From the NCBI RefSeq assembly GCF_024347575.1, contig NZ_AP025503.1, positions 1,426,001-1,490,000 of the forward strand: 64,000 nucleotides of DNA, written 5' to 3'. The position numbers and the translations under genes were made by a program. Position 1 is the stretch's first letter. Each line of letters starts with the position of its first letter. Source of the DNA: Vibrio pelagius (GTDB lineage: Bacteria > Pseudomonadota > Gammaproteobacteria > Enterobacterales > Vibrionaceae). Under the pieces are notes generated by a model, which was not told the origin of the DNA, ran no database searches, and saw only the letters and a program-made list of their open reading frames with translations. Shown piece by piece: positions 1 to 8,884 of this stretch.

Positions 1-27
1 CTGCTTGGTACTGTTTTGAATACAGTC

Positions 28-1503
28 TTATAGGTAGCGAGCTTTCAAGTGCTCTTGGAAGAACTTGGCGTTCAGCGTTTCACCTGTCGCGCCTTTCACT
101 AACTCATCCGTTGTGAGTAGGCTTCCTTTGCTCCAGATGTTGTTCTCCAACCAGCTAAAGATCGGCGTAAGATCACCAGATTGAATTACTTGGTCAACAT
201 CGACCGTTTGCTTCATCGCTGTAATAAACTGCGCTGCATACATTGCACCTAATGTGTAACTTGGGAAATAGCCAAATGCGCCGTCAGTCCAGTGAATGTC
301 TTGCATACAACCGTTAGTGAAATTCCCTCGAGTGCTAAGCCCTAGGTAATCTTGCATCTTTTGATTCCATAGCTCAGGTACGTCGGTATGCTTGATGTTG
401 CCGTTGATCAGGTCGCGTTCAATCTCATAGCGCAGGATAACGTGCGCTGGGTAGGTGAGTTCGTCGGCATCAACACGGATAAAGTCTTTCTTAACGCGGG
501 TGTAGATCTTCTTGAAGTTCTCTTGTTCGAATTCTGGACCGTTGAAGTGGTTACCTGCCATATGAGCCAAATGTGCAATGAAAGCGTCGCTGCGGCCAAT
601 TTGCATTTCGAAGAACAGAGATTGAGACTCATGAATACCCATTGAGCGAGCTTCGCCTGCTGGTGTGCCCGCTAGTGCTTTTGGTAAACCTTGTTCGTAG
701 CGTGCGTGGCCAGTTTCATGAACAATGCCCATTAGCGATTGTACAAACTCTGACTCATCGTAACGTGTGGTAATACGGACATCTGAAGGTACACCACCAC
801 AGAATGGGTGAACACTTTCATCCAGTCGGCCATGTTCAAAGTCGAACTTGAGTAGTTTCATGACTTCAAGGCCAAGTGCTTTTTGCTTGTCTGTTGGGTA
901 GTGACCTGCAGGAGCAATCAGCTGTTCGGTCGATTGCTTTTCGATAACTTGATCGATCAAACTAGGAAGCCAAGTTTTTACATCGCTGAAAAGAGCATCA
1001 AGTGAGGCTGAACTCGTTCCTGGTTCGTAGATATCCAGCATTGCATCATAAGGTGTTAAGCCTGCAGCATCGGCTCTGATTTGTGCTTCTTCACGAGAAA
1101 GCTCGACAACTTCACGCCAGTTCTTTTCGAAACCAACCCAGTCGTTTTCACCACGTTGTGTTCGCCAAGCATGTTCACACTTCGAACCAGCTAAAGACTT
1201 TGCTTGCACTAGCTTTTCAGGAAGAAGGTTTGCTTGTTGCCATTGTCTTTTAATCTCACGCAGCGACGATTTTTGTTCTGTATTTAAGTTTTCATTCTCA
1301 GCATCCGCGATCCAATCAGCCAGTTGAGGTTGCGTCATAAGACCGTGAATATGAACGGACAACTCTGCCATTGCTTCACTACGAGCTTGATTACCACCTG
1401 CAGGCATCATAGATGCGGCGTCCCAGCCACAAATTGCAGATAAATGTTGGAAGCGTGAACATTTTTGAGAATGTTCAACCAGTTTTTTGAATGCGCTCAT
1501 CAT
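28..1503 (-). CDS. M32 family metallocarboxypeptidase (carboxypeptidase Taq type)
   Basis: Cytoplasmic zinc carboxypeptidase that removes C-terminal residues from peptides; its likely role is peptide turnover. The zinc-binding HETGH motif lies at residues 262-266, with the family's HESQS motif about 25 residues later, and the length of 491 residues is normal for M32. No signal peptide is visible. An upstream in-frame ATG at 1536 would add 11 residues, but the purine-rich CAGGGA sits just before the ATGATG pair at 1503/1500, so I place the start there; 1500 is equally possible. It is transcribed alone, divergent from the LysE-type exporter. The family call is firm; the substrate is unknown. 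Confidence 0.93.
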   Translation of the reverse strand: MMSAFKKLVEHSQKCSRFQHLSAICGWDAASMMPAGGNQARSEAMAELSVHIHGLMTQPQLADWIADAENENLNTEQKSSLREIKRQWQQANLLPEKLVQAKSLAGSKCEHAWRTQRGENDWVGFEKNWREVVELSREEAQIRADAAGLTPYDAMLDIYEPGTSSASLDALFSDVKTWLPSLIDQVIEKQSTEQLIAPAGHYPTDKQKALGLEVMKLLKFDFEHGRLDESVHPFCGGVPSDVRITTRYDESEFVQSLMGIVHETGHARYEQGLPKALAGTPAGEARSMGIHESQSLFFEMQIGRSDAFIAHLAHMAGNHFNGPEFEQENFKKIYTRVKKDFIRVDADELTYPAHVILRYEIERDLINGNIKHTDVPELWNQKMQDYLGLSTRGNFTNGCMQDIHWTDGAFGYFPSYTLGAMYAAQFITAMKQTVDVDQVIQSGDLTPIFSWLENNIWSKGSLLTTDELVKGATGETLNAKFFQEHLKARYL

Positions 1504-1777
1504 AATTCCCTGAGAATAAAAGAATGAGTTTAGCAACCAATGGCATAGCGACCAATAGGTTTGTTCTACAAAGCGACCTCGGTTGTAAATAATTTGTAAA
1601 CCATAGAATAAGAATCAAGCTTAGTGGTCTATAAAAGAAGTCGGTGGGAGTAATACAAAGCTTAACAAACGAGGATGAATTGAGTTAATCTGCAGCATAT
1701 TAATTGTGCTTGCCTCTGTGTTGTTCATTTTAGATATCAGTAGGCAAACTAAGCGTTTATTTTGCAAGGATGCGGTT

Positions 1778-2422
1778 ATGATACTGAACTTTGAAGCCTT
1801 TGTTGTGGCGATCACCATTTTGACTTTGACCCCTGGGCTGGACACAGCTGTGGTGATTCGCAACACCACCCGTTCTGGAGTGAGAGATGGTGCGGTAACA
1901 AGTTTTGGCGTTTGTTTAGGTTTGTTTGTACATGCGACTTTCTCTGCGATCGGTATTTCCGCGATTCTTCTGCAATCAGCGGAACTATTCCAAACGGTAA
2001 AGCTAATTGGTGCTGCGTACCTAATTTGGTTGGGAGCTTCTAGTCTTTATGGTGTAGTCAAAGGTAATGCAGGTTTTGAGGTGTCGGATGCGAAACACGA
2101 TCAATTGAGTGTATCGCGCTCTCTTAGAGAAGGTTTTCTTTCTAATGTGTTGAACCCAAAAACAGCGGTCTTTTATCTAGCATTCTTACCGCAGTTTATA
2201 GATCCTCAAGGTTCACCATTTATGCAATCTATGCTGATGGCTGGAATCCACTTTATGATCGCTATGGTGTGGCAGTGTGGCATCGCTGGTGCAGTAGGCT
2301 CAGCCAAACAACTCTTCAAGAGTCCTAAAGTGATCGGTTGGATGGAAGGCGTCACAGGGGCAGTACTGATCTCATTAGGCATCAAATTGATTCTGGAAGA
2401 GCCGCCAACGCCAACAGCTTAA
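1778..2422 (+). CDS. LysE/RhtB family amino-acid exporter
   Basis: Inner-membrane exporter of the LysE/RhtB family, which expels amino acids or their derivatives. The 214-residue protein has about six hydrophobic segments. It carries the family's N-terminal signature (TLTPGLDTAVVIRN, about residues 15-28) and the conserved NPKTAVFYLAFLPQF stretch in the middle. An upstream in-frame ATG at 1706 exists, but AAGGA at 1766-1770 precedes the ATG at 1778, which is also where homology to the family begins. A strong terminator follows. The substrate cannot be told from sequence. It is distinct from the ArgO/LysE-like gene at 41.4 kb. Confidence 0.9.
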   Translation: MILNFEAFVVAITILTLTPGLDTAVVIRNTTRSGVRDGAVTSFGVCLGLFVHATFSAIGISAILLQSAELFQTVKLIGAAYLIWLGASSLYGVVKGNAGFEVSDAKHDQLSVSRSLREGFLSNVLNPKTAVFYLAFLPQFIDPQGSPFMQSMLMAGIHFMIAMVWQCGIAGAVGSAKQLFKSPKVIGWMEGVTGAVLISLGIKLILEEPPTPTA

Positions 2423-2447
2423 TTACTGAATTCTAAAGACAAAATGA

Positions 2448-2477
2448 AGCCGAAGTGTTCTACTTCGGCTTTTTTTG
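2448..2477 (+). terminator. Rho-independent terminator after the LysE-type gene
   Basis: Perfect 8-bp stem AGCCGAAG/CTTCGGCT with a 7-nt loop followed by seven T. It lies 25 bp past the stop codon and separates this gene from the convergent symporter. Confidence 0.9.
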
Positions 2478-2504
2478 TATGTTTGAGATTATCAATCTGA
2501 TCGC

Positions 2505-3887
2505 TTAAACCATCGATGGTTTATCTGTTCTGCTTGGGTCGCTTTTCATCGTCATTTGGTTAAAGAACTGTTTGGTTTCTTCAATCACGACTTGGCGTAA
2601 CAATATCAAACCGATTAAGTTCGGTATCGCCATCAAACCATTGACGATGTCTGCCAGTAGCCAAATCACGTCAAGCTTTAAGAAGGCTCCTGAGGCAACT
2701 AATGCAATGAAGATAACCTTGTACGGTAGAACTGCTTTAGTGCCAAACAGGAAAACAACGCAGCGCTCGCCGTAATAGTTCCAACCTAAAATGGTCGTGA
2801 AAGCAAAGAAGATAAGACCAACAGACACCAGCATTGGACCAATTGTGTCGGCGTTAAGACCAATAGCAAAAGCGTGCGTCGTCATCGCTGCACCTGAAAG
2901 ATCCGTTTGCCATGCACCGGTTAAGATAAGTGCCAAACCTGTCATAGTACAGATGATGATGGTGTCGAAGAAGGTACCCGTCATAGAGATAAGACCTTGC
3001 TTAACACATGAATCAGTCTTAGCTGCTGCAGCTGCCATAGGTGCACTACCTAGGCCAGATTCGTTCGAGAATACACCACGAGCAATACCCGATTGAATGG
3101 CTAGCATGATACTTGCCCCTAGGAAACCACCGGTTGCTGCCGTATTAGTAAACGCCGAAGTGATCACCAAACTAATAGCATCTAATAGTTGGCCTGCGTT
3201 CGATATCAGGACACTCAAACAGGCGACAATGTACATAACAGCCATCGTTGGAACGACTTTACCGGCTACTTTCGCGATTGACTGGATACCGCCTAGTGTT
3301 ACAACAGCAACAAGTAGGGTTAATACGATCGCAGAGAGCTCACGAGAAGCCCCAAAAGAGATTTCAGTTGCGTCTAGAATCGCGTTCACTTGCGGGAAAG
3401 TACCGATACCAAAACAGGCTACGCCAAGTGCAAATACAGCGAATAGAACCGCTAAGATACGAGAACCAACACCGTATTGCAGGTAGTACATTGGTCCGCC
3501 GACCATCTCACCTTTACTATCGACTTTGCGATATTTAACGGCAAGAAGGCACTCTGCATACTTAGTCGCCATACCGAACAGAGCAGCGAGCCACATCCAA
3601 AAAAGCGCACCCGGTCCACCAAGTTTAATCGCAGTAGCAACACCAACGATGTTACCAGTACCGATAGTTGCGGAAAGGGCAGTACATAAAGCAGCAAAGC
3701 TAGAAACATCACCATGACCAGATTTGTCTTTGGTGAACACCATTTTCAGAGCGGTTGGTAGGTGTCTAAACTGGAGTAAGCCCAAGCGAAAAGTAAAGTA
3801 GATACCTGTACCAACGAGCAAAGCAAGCAGCGGTGGTCCCCAAACAAGTTGGTTGATGGTTTGTAATGTTTCTTGTAGATAGTTCAT
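2505..3887 (-). CDS. AGCS family sodium/amino-acid symporter under glycine riboswitch control
   Basis: Inner-membrane alanine/glycine:cation symporter (AGCS, AlsT/DagA-like), 460 residues with about ten hydrophobic segments. Family signatures include GTGNIVGVATAIKLGGPGALFW near residue 75 and the GVFSNESGLGSAPMAAAAA block near residue 270. It is the only gene downstream of the tandem glycine riboswitch. In Vibrio cholerae a homologous symporter is controlled the same way, so glycine uptake is the best substrate call (inference). The start at 3887 follows the sequence TAAGGGGAACCT, a strong ribosome-binding site that may be masked by a small hairpin. It is convergent with the LysE-type gene. 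Confidence 0.95.
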   Translation of the reverse strand: MNYLQETLQTINQLVWGPPLLALLVGTGIYFTFRLGLLQFRHLPTALKMVFTKDKSGHGDVSSFAALCTALSATIGTGNIVGVATAIKLGGPGALFWMWLAALFGMATKYAECLLAVKYRKVDSKGEMVGGPMYYLQYGVGSRILAVLFAVFALGVACFGIGTFPQVNAILDATEISFGASRELSAIVLTLLVAVVTLGGIQSIAKVAGKVVPTMAVMYIVACLSVLISNAGQLLDAISLVITSAFTNTAATGGFLGASIMLAIQSGIARGVFSNESGLGSAPMAAAAAKTDSCVKQGLISMTGTFFDTIIICTMTGLALILTGAWQTDLSGAAMTTHAFAIGLNADTIGPMLVSVGLIFFAFTTILGWNYYGERCVVFLFGTKAVLPYKVIFIALVASGAFLKLDVIWLLADIVNGLMAIPNLIGLILLRQVVIEETKQFFNQMTMKSDPSRTDKPSMV

Positions 3888-3892
3888 AGGTT

Positions 3893-3917
3893 CCCCTTAA
3901 TAAATAAAAATTTAAGG
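3893..3917 (-). promoter_or_regulatory. Possible Shine-Dalgarno-masking hairpin of the riboswitch leader
   Basis: On the minus strand CCTTAA (3917-3912) can pair with TTAAGG (3900-3895) across an AT-rich loop. The 3' arm contains part of the AAGGGG ribosome-binding site of the symporter. This could be the expression platform of the glycine riboswitch acting on translation. The pairing is seen directly; the role is inferred. Confidence 0.45.
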
Positions 3918-4008
3918 AGAAGAGTGAAAGGGCAGTGCTGATCAATGAGATCGCACCACTTAATACATTATTACTGTAGTTAGTGTTCTGAATTAAGGTT
4001 GTTGCTTT

Positions 4009-4256
4009 CCACTCCTCTGTCCTTTTGCCTGAGAGTTTCACTTAGCGAAAAACTTACTGAGAAGTTTTAGTCTCTAAGCTTGCTCCTTCGGCGGCCGCTT
4101 GCTACAAAAATCGTAGTACGGCTCTCTCCAGAGGTTCCTCCAACGACAGTCCTCACTTTGCTGATTTTTTATCAGCATAAAGCACCTGAAAGATTTACTT
4201 CTTCGGCGGGTCAACCTAACTAAATGTTAATATTTAGTTAAAAACCACTCTCCTGC
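4009..4256 (-). ncRNA. Tandem glycine riboswitch (gcvT motif, two aptamers)
   Basis: Read on the minus strand, the leader has two copies of the glycine aptamer pattern. Aptamer 1 starts with GCAGGAGAGTGG at 4256 and contains CGCCGAAGAAGTAAATC and CTTTCAGGTGC. Aptamer 2 starts near 4140 with CTCTGGAGAGAGCCG and contains GCCGCCGAAGGAGCAAGC, then CTCTCAGGCAAAAGGACAGAGGAGTGG-type closing sequence ending at 4009. The paired GCCGAAG/CTCTCAGG signatures are diagnostic. The leader continues about 120 nt to the AGCS start codon. In Vibrio this architecture is known to switch expression of a sodium/amino-acid symporter in response to glycine. Confidence 0.95.
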
Positions 4257-4443
4257 AGTCTTCATCGGAACAATTACCCACATGAATAGGTAATCTGTAC
4301 GCGTATCCTAGATCAGAAAAAGTGTGATGTCAGTAGTAAAACATCTGTTTGCACAAATCTTGTTCAACTAAATGATCAAACAACGTGACTCTGACGTAAC
4401 TTGCTTATTTAAATGGTATAAAATAGAGAAACAAGGAGGAGTT

Positions 4444-4602
4444 ATGACTCGACTAATCGCAATTGTTTTTTTATTGGCGTTGGCGTTTGTGCTGTTTCGT
4501 TATCGGACCAACGAAAAAGTGCAGAAAAGCGTAGTGATTGTCATCGTAGGTGGCTTTTTGTTGTATACCGCAAGCTTAATGTTTTCTGAACTGACGCGCT
4601 GA
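4444..4602 (+). CDS. Small two-helix membrane protein
   Basis: A 52-residue protein with two hydrophobic segments (about residues 4-18 and 29-46) separated by the basic stretch RYRTNEKVQK. A near-perfect AAGGAGGAG ribosome-binding site ends 3 bases before the ATG at 4444. An in-frame ATG at 4372 would add 24 non-hydrophobic residues and has no ribosome-binding site, so it is rejected. I do not recognise a named family. It resembles small conserved membrane proteins annotated as hypothetical in vibrios, and its function is unknown. The coiled-coil membrane protein gene follows 107 bp later on the same strand. Confidence 0.75.
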   Translation: MTRLIAIVFLLALAFVLFRYRTNEKVQKSVVIVIVGGFLLYTASLMFSELTR

Positions 4603-4709
4603 AGCTGAGTAGCGACTTTTTTGATAGGAAGTACGCTGGACCAAGAGTAGTACTCGTTACTGATAACTTCCCAGTGACATTGTAACCTTTAATGAATTGG
4701 AGTAACCCT

Positions 4710-5444
4710 GTGAGCCAACAATCTGGGCAAAATGAACAAGACGAAGTGGTTGTCATTGAAGAGCGTGACAAACGCAGTCAGCTATACATTGGTATTGCCG
4801 CCGTTATGGGTTTAGCCCTTGGAGGTCTGATTGGTTCTTCGGTTACAGCATCGAAATGGGAGTCAACTTATCAAGTTTTAGAGTCTCGCTATCAAGAGCT
4901 GAACAACAGTAAGCAGCAGTTGGTCACACAAGTAGAAGCTAAGGTAGCTAAAGTCGACTCCGAAATTGGCAATCAAATTGAAGCGGCTCTGCAAAAACAA
5001 GCAGAGGCGCACCAGAAAGAGCTGGACGAGATAAAAAAACAGACCGCTGTTCTTGAAAAGGCTAATTACTCTTTAGAGCAACAACTGAACGATCAGAAAA
5101 TAGCACTAGAGCAGTCAGAACAAAAAAATCAAAAACTTAACCGCCAAGCAGACATGCAATCGACCATGTTTGAGCGCTCACGTGAACTGTTCCGCAAAGA
5201 GCTTCAAATCACACAGGCTCTTGAAGCGTTAGAGGCGGAACGTGATAGGCTAGAGCCAAATTTAAAGCCGCTTAAGAAGCAGTGTGATACGTTCCTTGAG
5301 GGGACATCTTGGGACGCGAAATCAGACTCTTGCGACAAGCTTGATGCTGCTAATTCTCGCTTGAGCGATATCAGACAGATGATCGAAGTTCATAAAATGG
5401 ACCTTCAGCAAATTAAAGACCTGACTGAAGAGATTGGTTTGTAG
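4710..5444 (+). CDS. Membrane-anchored coiled-coil protein of unknown function
   Basis: A protein of 244 residues with an acidic N-terminus (QNEQDEVVVIEERDKR), one transmembrane segment near residues 25-45 (LYIGIAAVMGLALGGLIGSS), then about 150 residues of heptad-rich, Gln/Glu/Lys-rich sequence that should form a long coiled coil. It ends in a segment with two cysteines (QCDTFLE and SDSCDKL). The topology suggests a single-pass inner-membrane protein with a periplasmic coiled coil. I chose the GTG at 4710 because TTGGAG lies 7 bases upstream. The ATG at 4692 would add six residues and lacks a ribosome-binding site. It looks Vibrio-specific and I cannot assign a function. Confidence 0.8.
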   Translation: MSQQSGQNEQDEVVVIEERDKRSQLYIGIAAVMGLALGGLIGSSVTASKWESTYQVLESRYQELNNSKQQLVTQVEAKVAKVDSEIGNQIEAALQKQAEAHQKELDEIKKQTAVLEKANYSLEQQLNDQKIALEQSEQKNQKLNRQADMQSTMFERSRELFRKELQITQALEALEAERDRLEPNLKPLKKQCDTFLEGTSWDAKSDSCDKLDAANSRLSDIRQMIEVHKMDLQQIKDLTEEIGL

Positions 5445-5470
5445 TCTTCTGATCTTTTCTAAATTCTATT

Positions 5471-5510
5471 AAAAAAGTCCATGTCATTGTTTGATATGGA
5501 CTTTTTATTA
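5471..5510. terminator. Bidirectional terminator between convergent genes
   Basis: Inverted repeat AAAAAGTCCAT/ATGGACTTTTT with a 13-nt loop. The flanking A and T tracts let it act for both the coiled-coil gene and the convergent symporter at 5546. Confidence 0.8.
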
Positions 5511-5545
5511 TTTTCTCAATAGGAACTTGGTGTTAAAACAAGCTT

Positions 5546-7087
5546 CTATTTTCCGTATGTTTTGATCTCGCCAGACTTTACTCGAGCTACGAATGAGTGA
5601 AGTTCTTTTTTCACCACAGGCATTAGGAAGTAAAGACCAAGGATGTTAAAGATAGACATCGCGAAGATAGCCGCATCTGAGAAGTCGATTACCGCACCAA
5701 ACTGAATTGTCGCACCAATCACAACGAACACACAGAACATCACTTTGAACACAAGCTCAGTTGTTTTGCCTTCACCGAACAGGTAAGTCCACGCTTTTAG
5801 ACCGTAGTAAGACCAAGAGATCATAGTCGAGAAAGCAAACATGATAACAGCAAGAGCAAGAGTGTATTTGAAGAAGCCGGCTGTTTCAGTAAACGAAGCG
5901 GCTGTTAGTGTTACACCTGTTAGACCTGAACCATCGAATGGGCCTGTGTTTAGACCAGCGATAGTGATAACAAGTGCTGTCATTGTACAGATTACAACGG
6001 TATCAACGAACGGTTCTAGTAGTGAAACAAGACCTTCTGTGATTGGCTCTTTAGTCTTAACCGCAGAGTGAGCAATCGCAGCAGAACCTACACCAGCTTC
6101 GTTCGAGAATGTCGCACGTTTCAAACCTTGGATTAGGGCACCAATGAAGCCACCTACAACACCTTCACCAGTAAATGCACCTGTAAAGATAGCGTTGAAA
6201 GCTGGGCCTACTTGATCAAGGTTAGAACCGATAACAATAAGAGCCATACCGATGTATAGCGCTGCCATCCAAGGCACAACACGCTCAGTTACAGAAGCAA
6301 TCGAAGGCATACCACCAACAATTACAGAGAAAACCAAACCTGCTAGAACAAATCCTGTAATGATGCCGTATTCACTTGGGATGTCGAATGCGTAAGTTAG
6401 CATTGCGTGAGCTTGGTTGGCTTGGAACATGTTACCGCCACCCAGAGAACCCAGAATACACATTAGAGCGAAGCCGATAGCCAGCGCTTTACCTAGTCCG
6501 CCCATGCCACGTTCGCTTAGACCTTGGCTTAGGTAGTACATTGGACCACCAGATACGACACCTGAAGGTAAGATGGTGCGGTATTTAACACCTAAAGTAC
6601 ACTCACAGAACTTTGATGCCATACCAAGAAGGCCACACAAGATCATCCAGAATGTTGCACCTGGACCACCAATTGCTAGAGCAGCACCCACACCTGCAAT
6701 GTTACCAAGACCGACGGTTCCGGAAAGGGCAGTAGCTAACGCTTGAAAGTGAGAAACCTCGCCGTCTTCTTTGGTATTAGGATCTGTGTATTTGCCTCGA
6801 ATAATATCGATGGCCATGCCCACGCGCTTAAATTGAACGAAGCCAAAATAAACCGTAAAAATGAGTGCTGCAAGCAATAGCCAACCCACTATGATTGGAA
6901 AGTTAGCTTCGCCAACAGGCACACTTTTGAATATTAATCCAACGAACCAACCAGTATATTCGTTGAAAAAACCATCAATACTTTGGCTTAAATTACTGAT
7001 TGTTTGATTAAATGACCCTTCTTCTGCAAATGCTGTGGAACTGAATAATAATATAAACCCTAAAAATAATGCTTTTATGTTTTTCAT
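5546..7087 (-). CDS. AGCS family sodium/amino-acid symporter with signal-like N-terminus
   Basis: Second AGCS (alanine or glycine:cation) symporter of the window, 513 residues. It begins with a cleavable-looking signal sequence (MKNIKALFLGFILLFSSTAFA) and a roughly 40-residue extra-membrane segment before the transporter core, which is usual for the longer Vibrio AGCS subfamily. Core signatures are GTVGLGNIAGVGAALAIGGPGATFW near residue 130 and ATFSNEAGVGSAAIAHSAV near residue 330. The ribosome-binding site CAGGGAAAACC precedes the ATG. No glycine aptamer is visible upstream, so its regulation differs from the first paralogue. The exact amino acid is unknown. Confidence 0.93.
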   Translation of the reverse strand: MKNIKALFLGFILLFSSTAFAEEGSFNQTISNLSQSIDGFFNEYTGWFVGLIFKSVPVGEANFPIIVGWLLLAALIFTVYFGFVQFKRVGMAIDIIRGKYTDPNTKEDGEVSHFQALATALSGTVGLGNIAGVGAALAIGGPGATFWMILCGLLGMASKFCECTLGVKYRTILPSGVVSGGPMYYLSQGLSERGMGGLGKALAIGFALMCILGSLGGGNMFQANQAHAMLTYAFDIPSEYGIITGFVLAGLVFSVIVGGMPSIASVTERVVPWMAALYIGMALIVIGSNLDQVGPAFNAIFTGAFTGEGVVGGFIGALIQGLKRATFSNEAGVGSAAIAHSAVKTKEPITEGLVSLLEPFVDTVVICTMTALVITIAGLNTGPFDGSGLTGVTLTAASFTETAGFFKYTLALAVIMFAFSTMISWSYYGLKAWTYLFGEGKTTELVFKVMFCVFVVIGATIQFGAVIDFSDAAIFAMSIFNILGLYFLMPVVKKELHSFVARVKSGEIKTYGK

Positions 7088-7717
7088 GGTTTTCCCTGTC
7101 TTCTACTAAATTTTGTTTACTGCTGTTGAGCTTGCTTTCTATTAACTTTTATTTTCAATAAGTTACCTATTTACTTGGTTGGCGACAAACGGCTTGTAGC
7201 CAACTCAATACTTCAAATAAATATAATTACTGAACAAGTTTTATATGGATATAGCGTCTCTGCGTGAATAAGGTCGCTCTATTTTTTATAACTGACCTTG
7301 TTGATAATCCTATACATAAAAATAATGTCATCAAAGAAATTTTTACAATTAATTTACATTTGTTTGGGGTTAGTCATCGTTTTTAGTAAGTCATTGTTTT
7401 AAAAATGCGACTCTTGGTCTTTTAGTATGTACATCAGTTTGCATGTTGACCAAAACGGATGAATTTGTATTGGGCATGTTGATAAAGAGAGTGTTTTGAG
7501 CTTTATGTTGGGCTCTTGGCGCGGCAAAAATCTGGTAGTAGTGGTGGGGAAGTATGAGTAAGTTGAATCTTATATTTTTTCTGAAACACAGTGATAACTT
7601 TTATATTTGTGTTACTTTATATTTAACCAATAAAAAGCCCTTTATCATAAAGGGCCATTCGAAAAGTAATCGTTAGTGTGCGTTATTTTTATAAATCACA
7701 AAGCCTATCGCTGGTCG
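7088..7717. other. Intergenic region, AT-rich, with one minus-strand terminator
   Basis: About 630 bp between two minus-strand genes. It must hold the promoter of the AGCS gene (upstream part) and the 3' end of the export operon. Apart from the terminator at 7631-7656 I see no ORF with a credible ribosome-binding site, no aptamer and no long repeat. Confidence 0.6.
7631..7656 (-). terminator. Terminator of the TolC-HlyD-permease operon
   Basis: On the minus strand GCCCTTTATGATAAAGGGC folds to a 7-bp stem followed by TTTTTATT. It lies about 60 bp beyond the last gene of the operon. Confidence 0.85.
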
Positions 7718-8884
7718 TTATTCGCTATACCCTGAGGTTCGTCTCTGAGATTTGTGAAACAACTTAATTGCTAACAACGAAGACCAAAGCACGATTTGTC
7801 CCCAAAGGAGCGTCCATTGTGGCGCTATATCTTGCCAAGTAGCACCCATCTGATTTATCCCAAGAAAGCCTTGTATTGCTGGGGTACTAGGAAACAGTTG
7901 CGACAGTCCTACCAACCAAGTTGGCATCATCTCTACAGGCCATATAAAACCTGAGGAGAAAATCAAAGGCATCGAACTGATCAAAACAACGACAGTGACC
8001 CACTCTCTTCTTGGCACAAATTCACCAATCAAGATACCAACTAAGCAGCTACCGACTAAGAATGGGAGCAGCAGTGTAAGCAATTGACCATGAGTTGCCA
8101 GTGAGTTAATACCGTAGAATTCGAAGCTCGCCCCGAAGTAATACATGGCGAGTAGGTAATAGATGCTCACGAGTACACAGCAGCGAGCGACAATCAGTTT
8201 TAAACCTGATACCCGAGACCAATATCCTTGAGTTGCTTGGCTATTTTGGGTTGCTCCGATCAAGCCAGATGCCATAGCGAGGGTTTGCTGAAGTATTAAA
8301 ACAAACACAGCTGGTACAACGTAATCGATGTAGCCCATACGACTGTTAAACGTTGGTTTAAGGTTAAGACTGAATGCATTATATCCATTGGCAGCACTCT
8401 CTAACGGCACGCCTTCAACGAGTAGGTGACTGACTTTAACCTGAGCGGCGAGTGTGCCACCTGCTTTAGCCAAGCCCTCGATGATAGTACCGTACACGAG
8501 AAAGAATGAAGCATCGCCCGCATACGATAGTGTTGGGCTTTTACCTAGCAGCAGATCTTTGTAGAAGTTCTCTGGAATCACCAAAAAGCCGCCGATTTCC
8601 TGATTCAGTAGCGCTTGCTTGGCGTCTGCAAGACTAAAATCACGACGAGTGATGTCAATTTGAGGTGTCGCATCGACCATACGCTCGAGTTGATAACTGC
8701 TCTGGCTTCGATCCAAATTGACCACTGATGCTTTTAATTGCTCAGGGGTTTGCTGCGCGTAAGGCAGAGGATAGAGAAAAGAGTATAAAATCACCCCACC
8801 AAAGACGGTTAATAAAACGACAGGGTTTCGAACGACAGATAAGATCTCGTGTTTAATGAGTTCGATGAAACTGATTGGTTTCAT
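7718..8884 (-). CDS. ABC-2 type permease (YhhJ/YbhR-like), export operon subunit 2
   Basis: Inner-membrane subunit of an ABC-2 type exporter, 388 residues. One N-terminal transmembrane helix (about 20-40) is followed by a periplasmic domain of about 140 residues (PEQLKASVVNLDRSQSS, IGGFLVIPENF), then five or six helices in the C-terminal half. This is the usual build of the YbhS/YbhR/YhhJ families. It overlaps the preceding permease gene by one base (TAATG), so the two are probably translationally coupled and form a heterodimer. The operon carries no ATPase gene. It probably serves drug or metabolite efflux through the HlyD and TolC partners; the substrate is unknown. Confidence 0.88.
   Translation of the reverse strand: MKPISFIELIKHEILSVVRNPVVLLTVFGGVILYSFLYPLPYAQQTPEQLKASVVNLDRSQSSYQLERMVDATPQIDITRRDFSLADAKQALLNQEIGGFLVIPENFYKDLLLGKSPTLSYAGDASFFLVYGTIIEGLAKAGGTLAAQVKVSHLLVEGVPLESAANGYNAFSLNLKPTFNSRMGYIDYVVPAVFVLILQQTLAMASGLIGATQNSQATQGYWSRVSGLKLIVARCCVLVSIYYLLAMYYFGASFEFYGINSLATHGQLLTLLLPFLVGSCLVGILIGEFVPRREWVTVVVLISSMPLIFSSGFIWPVEMMPTWLVGLSQLFPSTPAIQGFLGINQMGATWQDIAPQWTLLWGQIVLWSSLLAIKLFHKSQRRTSGYSE

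Noticed and set aside
3097-3486. Open frame of 129 codons antisense to the first AGCS symporter
   Set aside because: It is fully opposite a conserved transporter and has the Ala/Thr/Val-rich composition expected of the reverse strand. No start signal.
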